DNA of 64,000 bases from positions 58,324-122,323 of the forward strand of contig JAJFJF010000040.1 in the NCBI GenBank assembly GCA_021774255.1. The letters are read 5' to 3'. A program made the position numbers and the translations under genes. The notes beneath the pieces were generated by a model that was given only the letters and a program-made list of their open reading frames with translations, was not told the DNA's origin and did not search any database. Below, piece after piece: positions 56,778 through 64,000 of this stretch; positions within the stretch are counted from its first letter, which is position 1; each line of letters begins with the position of its first letter. The stretch is from Gammaproteobacteria bacterium (lineage in GTDB: Bacteria > Pseudomonadota > Gammaproteobacteria > JAJFJF01).

Positions 56778-57848
56778 TTACCACCCTGCTTGCGTATAAG
56801 GTTGCAGTATTTGTGTTGCATCACCGCCACGGCTCTCTTTGACTGATAACACAATCAAGATGCCACATTCGCCCACATCCAGTCTGTTTTTGGTCAAGGT
56901 GACTGCTAATGTCATTTTACCTTTCACAAACTGGCTCTCTGATAAATTTACAGGAGAACGTCCACGCTGGCACAATTCCCATTTTTCAATTACCAAGAGA
57001 TCACGTTGCCACGCTTCATAGTCTGATGCTGAAAACTCTCTAAAAGGGCTGTTATCTTTAGCGTCTGTGGCAAATTTTTCCCAGCTAGGATCAGGCACTT
57101 GCCCCATCACTAATGGCTTTTTGATAGCAATGATGCGATCGTTATAAGAATTGCGTGACTCTTTCTGGCTTTCTTGCATGGCGCCCAATGTTTCAGCTTC
57201 ATTCGCACCGGCTAAGGTACGTGATACACGATAAGTCACACCGGTAATGTCAGCCAATTCAAAATCCATTGACAGCGTTTTGCCGTTTTCTAAACCCACT
57301 ACTAACTGTACGGTATTGCTGAATGCCGTATTGACCGTAATCGCCAATGTTTTATTCTCATTCAAGCTGGTAAACAGTACTTCCTGGCCTAATGGTTGCA
57401 CCACGTTGGCAACGGCCACTGGAAATTCAATGACACTCACATCGTAATAAGACAAATAATTATCTTGGCTAGGGTCATAATTCTGGCGCTTGGCAACGTT
57501 TTTCGGCAGCTTTTTCGCCGCTTTTTCTAAATCAGATTGATCCGTTTTATTGTTGACAACAGGGGCTTCTTGAGCCGGCGCATGATCTTCTTCTGGCGCA
57601 GCAATGACTTTTTCTTTAGCAGCAGCATCTTCAGTTGCGTCATTAGCAGCGGCTTCTTTCCCTGCCGCCGTCACCACCCTATTTTCAGGCTGCATAAAAC
57701 CCGGCATTTCCGCTTCTTGTGCGTCTGCCTGCTGATGACCTACCACCCCTCCCATGACGACCGTTATCAACATGATAAACAACGCCATTGAAATGACCTG
57801 CGCCACAATATTTTTTGAATTATTTTCTTGATACTTATTCATCTTCAT
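56778..57848 (-). CDS. traK: Secretin-like T4SS core protein TraK
   Basis: 356 residues, N-terminal membrane or signal helix (residues 15-37) followed by a low-complexity Ala/Glu/Lys region (50-120). The conserved C-terminal part (from IEFPVAVANVVQPLG near 140 to the end, including LSMDFELADITGVTYRV) matches TraK, the VirB9-like core protein. It is longer than F TraK by its N-terminal spacer. Overlaps traE by 14 bases. Confidence 0.83.
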   Translation of the reverse strand: MKMNKYQENNSKNIVAQVISMALFIMLITVVMGGVVGHQQADAQEAEMPGFMQPENRVVTAAGKEAAANDATEDAAAKEKVIAAPEEDHAPAQEAPVVNNKTDQSDLEKAAKKLPKNVAKRQNYDPSQDNYLSYYDVSVIEFPVAVANVVQPLGQEVLFTSLNENKTLAITVNTAFSNTVQLVVGLENGKTLSMDFELADITGVTYRVSRTLAGANEAETLGAMQESQKESRNSYNDRIIAIKKPLVMGQVPDPSWEKFATDAKDNSPFREFSASDYEAWQRDLLVIEKWELCQRGRSPVNLSESQFVKGKMTLAVTLTKNRLDVGECGILIVLSVKESRGGDATQILQPYTQAGW

Positions 57849-58398
57849 ACCGTAGATCTGTTATATAAGCATACCCAGCAACGACTCTGTAACGCAGGGT
57901 AACCTTTATTTTTTTATTACTGACTGTTTTATTGGCGATATCTTCTCGTAACCGCCCCTCGACTGTCACGGTATTACCCGCCACATGAATTTCAGCCGGG
58001 AAAAAGCTTTGTGATAAGCCATTTTTCCTGACGCGTTCAATAATATGTGCATAGGCTGTCTGGGTTTTACCGTAAATAGACGGATGAATACGTTTCAAAA
58101 AACGACCTGACTGCACTTCAATGGTTTGTGGAATGAAATTAAAATAAAGCTGCGCATCTGACACCGCAAGTTGCGCCAAATATTCTGGATCAGCTGTGCC
58201 TGCACCGACAACAAACTCACCCGACAAATCATAAGGAACAATAGTGACTTGCTTTTTAACACTCACATAAATATTAGAGATCGCCATGGCGACCACCATC
58301 GCTGTCAACGCACCAATAAATATTTTCAGCAACTTGTTTGTATTCGCCAAGTTGCGATTCGCATCAAAATATTTTTTCTGTTCCGTTAATTTCATCAC
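57835..58398 (-). CDS. traE: Inner-membrane T4SS protein TraE
   Basis: 187 residues, the same size as F TraE (188). One helix at residues 26-46, then a VirB8-like periplasmic domain with QVTIVPYDLSGEFVVG and IHPSIYGKTQTAYAHII. Scaffold protein linking inner and outer parts of the system. Six bases from traL, overlapping traK. Confidence 0.9.
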   Translation of the reverse strand: MMKLTEQKKYFDANRNLANTNKLLKIFIGALTAMVVAMAISNIYVSVKKQVTIVPYDLSGEFVVGAGTADPEYLAQLAVSDAQLYFNFIPQTIEVQSGRFLKRIHPSIYGKTQTAYAHIIERVRKNGLSQSFFPAEIHVAGNTVTVEGRLREDIANKTVSNKKIKVTLRYRVVAGYAYITDLRYEDE

Positions 58399-58403
58399 TT
58401 ATC

Positions 58404-58700
58404 TCACTGTTCAAATCGCGTAATAGCAGGTGGCGGCATTCTCTTTAAGCCTTTTTCCTGCATGATAGAAGCATACCAGCAGAGATGCTGTGTTAATCCA
58501 CGTACTGTTCGCGATTTATATTTTTTCAGTACGGTTAACAGGCCTGCAAAACCAAGCAGCCCTAAAACAATTTGGTTAGTCGCAATGCCATACATAATGA
58601 AAACACTGGCAATTGCAATTTCGGAATAATTCCAAAATAAAATTTCAATAACGTAGTCTAATCCTGTTGGAATAACGTGATTACTATATTCATCGTTCAT
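58404..58700 (-). CDS. traL: Pilus assembly protein TraL
   Basis: 98 residues (F TraL 91). Two membrane helices (residues 28-45 and 48-62) after a short polar start (HVIPTGLDY), and a cytosolic C-terminus (YKSRTVRGLTQHLCWY). VirB3-like partner of TraC. Lies between traA and traE as in F. Confidence 0.88.
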   Translation of the reverse strand: MNDEYSNHVIPTGLDYVIEILFWNYSEIAIASVFIMYGIATNQIVLGLLGFAGLLTVLKKYKSRTVRGLTQHLCWYASIMQEKGLKRMPPPAITRFEQ

Positions 58701-58785
58701 GCTGTTTACCTATCTGTAAACCAGGTTTTGGGCGCACAAGCCCATTAACGTCAAACTCGACGTTTTACGTTACGTTTTGGGAAAT

Positions 58786-58839
58786 ATTATTATTATTGTG
58801 GTGGGGTTTCCCCTTCGCGTGAAAGAAATTCACGCGAAG
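58786..58839. other. Stem-loop and ATT repeat between traA and traL
   Basis: A perfect 11-base stem (arms CTTCGCGTGAA and its complement, 58813-58823 and 58829-58839) lies 31 bases after the traA stop. A GGGGAAACCCC palindrome follows and then an (ATT)4GTG tract (58786-58800). No T run. In pilin operons such stems stabilise the pilin message or limit read-through, which would raise TraA over downstream proteins. Confidence 0.6.
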
Positions 58840-58869
58840 AGAAAGCGCTTCGTGGGAGCTGACGTGTTA

Positions 58870-59208
58870 TTAGTCAGGCGCACCCACTAACGCAGTGATG
58901 ATGTCGGGTCCGTAGCTGACGATAACAGCTGAACTGATACCAATCACTAACGGAGTGATCCGTTGTGTCGCGATCGTACCTAGCATGCCTAATAAGAAGG
59001 CACCTAAGGCAATCGAGGTACCAAAGCCGCCTTGCAGCAACTCTGTGATCTTGTCAATCAAGCCTTGGAATTCATCAGACGCGAACGCTAACCGTGATGC
59101 GCTTAGCAAAGAGACTAAAGCAATCGCTTTAATAAATGAATGCTTATGTAACTCAACATATTGACGCAAACGGCTTACACAATCTTGCAATTGTTTCATG
59201 GTTTTCAC
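58870..59208 (-). CDS. traA: TraA-type major pilin precursor
   Basis: 112 residues. A long basic leader ends in SRLAFA (residue 43), leaving a mature part of 69 residues, practically the size of mature F pilin (70). The mature part has two hydrophobic helices (ALGAFLLGMLGTIATQ and LVIGISSAVIVSY) around a short loop and ends in polar GAPD. Position just before traL-E-K-B supports the call. F needs TraQ and TraX for maturation; neither is visible here. Confidence 0.82.
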   Translation of the reverse strand: MKTMKQLQDCVSRLRQYVELHKHSFIKAIALVSLLSASRLAFASDEFQGLIDKITELLQGGFGTSIALGAFLLGMLGTIATQRITPLVIGISSAVIVSYGPDIITALVGAPD

Positions 59209-59246
59209 CTTTTTAAGTCGTAGTTAATAAAAAGTGTCGATAATCC

Positions 59247-60422
59247 TTACAGGATAGAAAACTCGTCGTCTTCTTTATCGCTCACTCCTTCTTCGTTTGC
59301 TGTCTTTGTTGTTTTTGTTACAGCTTCATCCTCCTTTTTAGCCTTTTTAGTGGCTTTTTTGGGTTTCGCTTTTGTTCCTTCAGAAGCTTTTTCCGCATCC
59401 TTTGCTTCCTCTTGCTCGGCGACTTGCTCAACCGATTCCTTCACATCGCTGACTTCTGCAACAGGCGCTGCTTCTGTAGCAGGCGCGGCTTCTGTAGCAG
59501 GCGCTGCTTCCGTCGCGGTTTGCGCGTCAGCAGCTGAGGCTACTTCCGCTTTTGCTGCTTTTTTCTCAGCAGCGGCAGTCTTTTTAGCCTCAGCAGCCGC
59601 TTCTCTTTCAGCTTTTGCGGCTTGTTGGGCGTGAATTTGCTCTTCCATCTCCATTGAGACAGCAGGGGCTTGACTAAAATCTTCTGGATTCCACCAATCA
59701 GGCATGCGACTGATGTCTTCTCTCAGCGGTGTACGTACATGGCCAGCATGCACATAAGGTTCGCGTGCAACTGCTTCATCGTTTTCGGGATCCAATTGTA
59801 TCACACGGCAACGGTACATGCCTTCAATCACGATAGGCATACTTTGTTTAATACGTTTTGAATATTCTTTGGCAAAACGACCATAAATACGGACCGGAAT
59901 GGCTAAGGCGGGATCTTTGTGCTGACGCAAGGTCAACACCAAGCAATCTTTATCTTCCAGGAACGCCGTGTGCACAATACCGGCAAGCGCGACTTTATTG
60001 CTTGCACGTTGTGCGGTTCCATAGAATAAGGGTTCGGTGCTATCGACAGTAATCGCTTTAGGACCAGGACGATGCCATGCAGAATAACTTGGCATTTCCA
60101 TTAAATTCGGACGCTCAACCGTTAGCACATTGAAGTGAGCAACCGCGCGATTATATTTATTAAGACGGCCAATCACATGGCCTTTTAATGAAATACCGTC
60201 CATATCGGCAAAGCCTTTAGCAACATTAAGTGCTTCGGCACCGCGGACACTGACGGGGAGGGCTAATTTGCTATTATTAGTCTGCTGGATTTCAAACGTC
60301 CATTCTTGACGTTGTTTATCAATGCGACTATTAAGAACTGCGCCGGCAAGGTATGCGATGTTACGCATATTATTAACGTTATTATAGGCGCTAACGTTAT
60401 AACGAATTTTCTCAGGGATCAT
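59247..60422 (-). CDS. SSB-like two-OB-fold protein at the head of the tra operon
   Basis: 391 residues. Residues 20-115 (MRNIAYLAGAVLNSRI...AVAHFNVLTVERP) and 140-220 (VALAGIVHTAFLEDKDCLVLTL) each look like an OB fold with the strand pattern of ssDNA-binding proteins. The C-terminal 130 residues are Ala/Glu/Lys-rich with a repeated ATEAAP unit (about 315-335), and the final residues DKEDDEFSIL resemble the acidic-hydrophobic tip that SSB uses to recruit partners. A GGAG ribosome site precedes the ATG. First gene of the traA-L-E-K-B-V-C-trbI operon, 38 bases before traA. It may protect transferred ssDNA; the identification is by pattern and not certain. Confidence 0.6.
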   Translation of the reverse strand: MIPEKIRYNVSAYNNVNNMRNIAYLAGAVLNSRIDKQRQEWTFEIQQTNNSKLALPVSVRGAEALNVAKGFADMDGISLKGHVIGRLNKYNRAVAHFNVLTVERPNLMEMPSYSAWHRPGPKAITVDSTEPLFYGTAQRASNKVALAGIVHTAFLEDKDCLVLTLRQHKDPALAIPVRIYGRFAKEYSKRIKQSMPIVIEGMYRCRVIQLDPENDEAVAREPYVHAGHVRTPLREDISRMPDWWNPEDFSQAPAVSMEMEEQIHAQQAAKAEREAAAEAKKTAAAEKKAAKAEVASAADAQTATEAAPATEAAPATEAAPVAEVSDVKESVEQVAEQEEAKDAEKASEGTKAKPKKATKKAKKEDEAVTKTTKTANEEGVSDKEDDEFSIL

Positions 60423-60842
60423 GGCAACTCCAATAAACTATTTATTACCCATTTAGGGGTAATGCGGTATAAGCACTTTTTTGTGCTTTATTTGGTTCAT
60501 TTGCTACCAGTTTGGTAGCGAGCGCCTAATCCCTCGGCTTATTATTTTCTGTTAGTATTTCAACATTCTACTCTACTTTGAAACACACAGGAACTCTCAA
60601 GGATGGCGATATGTTACTAAGTAGAGTGACTTACGTCAAGTTTTATTTACCCGAACATGTTATGGTATGCCGTTTCTTCGTATTTTATCAGAATAAATTA
60701 ATAGTAATCAATTGTATTTTATGATATTTTTTTAAAAATCTCGACACGAGTTTTTAGTGGTAAGATTTGTCGGATATTCATTTATGTGTTATATCTTTCA
60801 TATTACATATCCCGAAATTGATAGGAGAAGTGAGGAAGCGAT
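60423..60842. promoter_or_regulatory. Divergent control region of the tra operon and dksA
   Basis: No gene is seen in these 420 bases. A minus-strand promoter TTGACG (60639-60634), 17 bases, TAACAT (60616-60611) drives the SSB-like/tra operon. An inverted repeat CTCTACTT (60571-60578) / AAGTAGAG (60619-60626) places one arm in its spacer. The 180-base leader has three hairpins: 60503-60519 (GCTACCA), 60471-60488 (AAGCAC) and 60444-60463 (ATTACCC). On the plus strand dksA has a good ribosome site (GATAGGAGAAG); an AAAAA-CTCG-ACA-CGAG-TTTTT palindrome with one extra base lies near 60736-60757. Confidence 0.55.
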
Positions 60843-61322
60843 ATGGCAGTAAAAGCAAAAAAACCATCGACGCCTAAAAAACCAAAAGGATCTAAGCAGT
60901 CAGCTGCTGCGTCAGGCACCACTATACCCGCTTATAAAGCTAAAAAAGGCGAAGAATACATGAATGAAGCACAACGTGCTCATTTTAAAGAAATTTTATT
61001 AAACTGGCAAAGTGAGTTAATGGCAGAAGCCGATCGCACTGTCCATTATATGCAAGACGAAGCGACTAATTTTCCTGATTTAAATGACCGTGCTTCTCAA
61101 GAAGAAGAATTTAGCCTTGAATTACGCACGCGTGACAGAGAACGTAAGCTGATCCGGAAAATTGAAGAAGGCTTAGAACAGCTCGAACACAAAGAATACG
61201 GCTACTGCGAATCATGTGGTTGTGAAATAGGCATTCGCCGCTTAGAAGCCCGCCCCACCGCCACGCTATGTATTGACTGTAAAACAGTGCATGAAATTCG
61301 TGAGAAGCAGTTTGGCGGATAA
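60843..61322 (+). CDS. dksA: RNA polymerase-binding transcription factor DksA
   Basis: 159 residues. A basic N-terminus ([15 protein letters not shown]) precedes the coiled-coil with the tip residues near [11 protein letters not shown] and a C-terminal four-Cys zinc finger ([11 protein letters not shown]...LCIDC). DksA enters the polymerase secondary channel and, with ppGpp, mediates stringent control. Adjacent pcnB-folK is the usual gammaproteobacterial neighbourhood, marking the right border of the T4SS. Confidence 0.95.
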   Translation: MAVKAKKPSTPKKPKGSKQSAAASGTTIPAYKAKKGEEYMNEAQRAHFKEILLNWQSELMAEADRTVHYMQDEATNFPDLNDRASQEEEFSLELRTRDRERKLIRKIEEGLEQLEHKEYGYCESCGCEIGIRRLEARPTATLCIDCKTVHEIREKQFGG

Positions 61323-61334
61323 ATGCCCTTTAGA

Positions 61335-61697
61335 TTAAGACGTTGTGGTTATCCAGATAAACCACAACGCTATTTGCAGCGCAACGATTAGCCACAACGT
61401 GATAAAAAACGACTTCTTCGCTATTTTATGGCGCAACATGGCCATTCCCAAAAAGGCCCCTATCGTACCTCCCAGTATTGCTAGCGTTAATAAGCCTTTT
61501 TCGGGGACTCGCCGTTTCTCTAGCTTCTGCGCTGTTTTGTCGACGATAAATGCGACAAACGCCACCACATTGATCATAAATAGGTACGCCACCAGCCAAG
61601 CAATATCGTAACGCCAATGCAACAACACCACGGTAATCGCCAAAAACAAGGCTACGCCACCCGAAACGGAGGCCAATATTCTATGTGTCTTATTCAT
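61335..61697 (-). CDS. DUF1294 family membrane protein
   Basis: 120 residues, four membrane helices. The family motif VDKTAQKLEKRRVPEKGLL near residue 53 and the GGTIGAFLGMAMLRHKIAKKSF segment, here cited in part (GGTIGAFLGMAML), are diagnostic of DUF1294. Function unknown; some relatives carry a cold-shock domain in front. Convergent with dksA, 12 bases apart. Confidence 0.85.
   Translation of the reverse strand: MNKTHRILASVSGGVALFLAITVVLLHWRYDIAWLVAYLFMINVVAFVAFIVDKTAQKLEKRRVPEKGLLTLAILGGTIGAFLGMAMLRHKIAKKSFFITLWLIVALQIALWFIWITTTS
61341..61369. terminator. Hairpin between dksA and the DUF1294 gene
   Basis: Perfect 10-base arms CGTTGTGGTT / AACCACAACG around a nine-base loop. It covers the last codons of the DUF1294 gene and lies 19 bases after the dksA stop. 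No T run, so it could act as a weak bidirectional terminator. Confidence 0.35.
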
Positions 61698-61759
61698 AGC
61701 TTCTATTATATTCGATAAAGTGGCTTCATGGTATAATCCGCGGCTTAATAGGCCCTTGT

Positions 61760-63091
61760 ATGTTTAACAAAATAATAAAAAAATTCCGCAATACACACGC
61801 TCACCCTGCGCCCACCATCCTAAAACGGGATGACCACTGCATCTCGCGCGACAATATCAGCGACAACGCCTTAAAAGTGCTTTATCGCCTAAAACGGGCA
61901 AATTTCGAGGCTTACTTAGTCGGTGGCTGTGTGCGTGACCTGTTACTTGGCCTCACCCCCAAAGATTTTGACGTCGCAACCGATGCCCACCCCGACCAAG
62001 TGCGTGCCCTCTTTCGCAATTGCCGTTTAATTGGCCGCCGCTTTCGTTTGGCGCATGTTTTCTTTGGGCGCAACATTATCGAAGTGGCCACCTTTCGCAG
62101 CAGCCATGAAGGTGCCGATAAAGAAATCGCCCGCACGACCGATGACGGCATGATCATGCGTGACAATGTGTACGGCACGCTGGAAGAAGACGCTTGGCGA
62201 CGTGACTTTACCGTTAACGCACTGTACTACAATATTGTCGACTTTAGCGTGGTGGACTACACCAATGGTTTGGCGGATATCACGCAGCGCCAGCTGCATT
62301 TAATTGGTGATCCCTCAAAACGGTATCGCGAAGATCCCGTGCGGATGCTACGCGCTATTCGTTTTGCTGCTAAGCTTGATTTTGCAATTGAAAAAAACAC
62401 TGCGGATCCGATTAAAAAATACGCAAGCGCCCTCACCGATATTTCACCCTCACGTTTATTTGAAGAAAGTTTAAAATTATTTTTAGGCGGCGAATCCTAT
62501 AAAACGTTTCATTTGCTTCGCGATTATGGGCTATTTGAATACTTATTCCCCAGTGCCGATGCCTTACTCAATGACCAAAATCATGCCTTTATGCGTGCTT
62601 TTGTAGACAGCGCGCTGATCAACACCGATAAGCGTTCTGCAGATAACAAACCGCTTGCACCTGCCTTTTTATTTGCGGTATTTCTCTGGTACCCCATGCT
62701 GCAACAGCGTGATACTTATTTAAAAGCGGGTTTGGATGATGCAGAAGCACTGCATGAAGCCATCAGTGATATTCTGCGACCACAAAAACAATATGTGAAT
62801 ATCCCACGTCGCCTCACCCATTTTATTCGCCAAGTGTGGATGTTGCAGTTTCGCTTCCCGCAGCAATATGGTCGCCGTGCTTTTCACATACTCGACCACC
62901 CGCGCTTTCGTGCTGGTTATGACTTTTTATGCTTGCGTGCGCAAGCCGGTGAAGAAGTGGCTGGCCTGGCCAAATGGTGGACCAACTTTCAAAGCGTCAC
63001 CCCCGAAGAGCGTGAAGTGATCATTAAAGCACTGCCCAAAAAACCACGGCGACGACGCCCTAAAAAACAAGCATCATCACCTGAGCAGTGA
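61760..63091 (+). CDS. pcnB: Poly(A) polymerase I
   Basis: 443 residues, class II nucleotidyltransferase adding 3' A tails to RNA for decay. The catalytic motif LVGGCVRDLLLGLTPKDFDVA has Asp-x-Asp (DFD) near residue 75, with RRDFTVNALYYN near 160 and the tRNA-NT core RYREDPVRMLRAIRFAAKL near 200. The basic tail (KKPRRRRPKKQ) binds RNA. Overlaps folK by four bases. Confidence 0.94.
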   Translation: MFNKIIKKFRNTHAHPAPTILKRDDHCISRDNISDNALKVLYRLKRANFEAYLVGGCVRDLLLGLTPKDFDVATDAHPDQVRALFRNCRLIGRRFRLAHVFFGRNIIEVATFRSSHEGADKEIARTTDDGMIMRDNVYGTLEEDAWRRDFTVNALYYNIVDFSVVDYTNGLADITQRQLHLIGDPSKRYREDPVRMLRAIRFAAKLDFAIEKNTADPIKKYASALTDISPSRLFEESLKLFLGGESYKTFHLLRDYGLFEYLFPSADALLNDQNHAFMRAFVDSALINTDKRSADNKPLAPAFLFAVFLWYPMLQQRDTYLKAGLDDAEALHEAISDILRPQKQYVNIPRRLTHFIRQVWMLQFRFPQQYGRRAFHILDHPRFRAGYDFLCLRAQAGEEVAGLAKWWTNFQSVTPEEREVIIKALPKKPRRRRPKKQASSPEQ

Positions 63092-63651
63092 GCACGGCCA
63101 CCACACGCACCTATATTGCCCTGGGCAGCAATCTGGGCGATCCGATCAATCAAGTCACCCGCGCTTTTGATGCGCTTGCGGCCTTGGCTGGCAGTGAGTT
63201 AAAGGCTGTTTCAAAGCTTTATCAAAGCAAAGCGCTCACGCTTGATAATCAGGATACGCATAAGGGCACGGTTTGCTGCGCCCCGACAGACAATTCCTCA
63301 GACATCTCTGATAAAAATACGCCCACACAGCCTGATTACATTAATGCCGTAGCCATGCTAGACACGACGCTCCCCCCAGAAGCCTTGCTGGATGCCCTGC
63401 AAGCCATCGAACAGGCTCATGGCCGGGTACGCAAGCCAGAGGAGCGCTGGGCTGCCCGCACACTGGATTTGGATATACTTTTGTATGGCAATCAAATCAT
63501 TAGCACGCCTCGCTTATCCATCCCTCACCCCGAAATGACCCAACGCGATTTTGTGCTGCAGCCGCTGGCTGATATCGCCCCTGATTTGACGCTCCCCACG
63601 GGTGAGTCTCTGGAAGAATTTCTAAAGAATAGAGATATTCTTTATAGCTAG
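63088..63651 (+). CDS. folK: 6-hydroxymethyl-7,8-dihydropterin pyrophosphokinase
   Basis: 187 residues, folate pathway enzyme. It starts at GTG 63088, overlapping the pcnB stop (GTGA). YIALGSNLGDP at the N-terminus and RWAARTLDLDILLYG near residue 120 are the family signatures with the two metal-binding Asp. Residues about 48-82 form an insertion of some 25 residues compared with the usual form (GTVCCAPTDNSSDISDKN). Coupled to pcnB as in many gammaproteobacteria. Confidence 0.92.
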   Translation: MSTATTRTYIALGSNLGDPINQVTRAFDALAALAGSELKAVSKLYQSKALTLDNQDTHKGTVCCAPTDNSSDISDKNTPTQPDYINAVAMLDTTLPPEALLDALQAIEQAHGRVRKPEERWAARTLDLDILLYGNQIISTPRLSIPHPEMTQRDFVLQPLADIAPDLTLPTGESLEEFLKNRDILYS

Positions 63652-64000
63652 CTAAATAACAAAATTTTGGCGGTTTTTTTGAACTTGGATTCAATTAGTA
63701 AGTGCAACACCACCGGTATCAAAAGATCAGCGGCCACTGGTACACCTTGAATTCAAAAACGGAGTGCAACAAGCTTCAACGTAAGCGTTCACCTACCCCT
63801 GATTTTAAACGTATCCCTCCCTCTCCCCTCTAAGGGGGCGAGAAGCATGTCTTCGAGCGCCTTGGGCCTTCCCTACGCCAAGGCTTCGGGAGGCAAGCAG
63901 GAAGTTCCTAAGAAATTACTCCCTCTCCCCCCACAGGGGAGAGGGAATAATTGATAGGATAAATGGCTAGCTGCCCCGTGAACGCTTACGCCTCAACACC
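63652..64000. repeat. Intergenic region with two REP-like palindromes
   Basis: No gene is seen to the window end. A degenerate palindrome is at 63816-63843 (CCCTCTCCCCTCTAAGGGGG) and a perfect one at 63921-63945 (arms CCCTCTCCCC / GGGGAGAGGG around a five-base loop). Between them a CCTTGG...CCAAGG pair (about 63860-63883) is visible. These are of the same family as 20311, 33411 and 42928. Confidence 0.7.

Noticed and set aside
27900..60422. Whole cluster as a plasmid or complete integrative conjugative element
   Set aside because: No replication, partition, integrase or relaxase genes, and no repeated ends were found on both sides; dksA and hemL neighbours argue for a chromosomal position.
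63652..64000. tRNA or other structured RNA gene after folK
   Set aside because: Only REP-like palindromes and a short CCTTGG pair were found; no cloverleaf could be drawn. No tRNA or rRNA was recognised anywhere in the window.

Overview
The window reads as the chromosome of a gammaproteobacterium of moderate GC. Housekeeping blocks with typical gammaproteobacterial partners (tyrS / M23 peptidase / anmK / erpA, hemJ, rubredoxin, thiD, hemL, dksA, pcnB-folK) lie on both sides of a large accessory region. I suspect a Legionellales-like or other host-associated lineage from the style of the accessory genes, but no marker here settles that.

Region 1 (1-13.5 kb) is a surface-polysaccharide locus, nearly all on the minus strand. 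It holds a polytopic membrane protein cut by the window edge, two tandem CapK/PaaK-like adenylate-forming enzymes, a WecA-type sugar-phosphate transferase, four GT4 glycosyltransferases (three of them tandem paralogues with overlapping ends), an ABC flippase, a UDP-glucuronate-type epimerase and UDP-glucose dehydrogenase. Together these would make a lipid-linked, uronic-acid-containing glycan and flip it. Region 2 (13.6-23.6 kb) is housekeeping, with two paralogous M23 peptidases, a rubredoxin and an 18-codon basic micro-ORF.

Region 3 (23.6-27.9 kb) is a mobile-element-like island. It has two paralogous small membrane proteins in an operon with a RAYT-family (Y1 transposase-like) protein whose HUH motif is destroyed. 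Next comes a GC-rich 693-codon gene for a protein with an RGG/Gln-Tyr-rich prion-like region, an 18-residue tandem repeat and an acidic tail. An identical 18-bp direct repeat flanks this gene.

Region 4 (27.9-60.4 kb) is an apparently complete F-type (Tra) type IV secretion system, all on the minus strand. In transcription order: SSB-like protein, traA, L, E, K, B, V, C, trbI; then a DsbA-like protein, traF, an unknown gene, traH and three unknown genes; then traW, U, trbC, N, D; then two unknowns, a double-HTH regulator and a giant traG. No relaxase, integrase, entry-exclusion gene or TraM/TraY/TraJ is visible, so it may be a secretion machine resident in the chromosome rather than a self-transmissible element. 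Two of the operons share a nearly identical 32-bp promoter, and the first has its own good promoter and a structured leader. Region 5 (60.8-64 kb) is dksA, a DUF1294 protein, pcnB, folK and REP palindromes. REP-like palindromes (CCCTCTCCCC...GGGGAGAGGG) recur at five places in the window.
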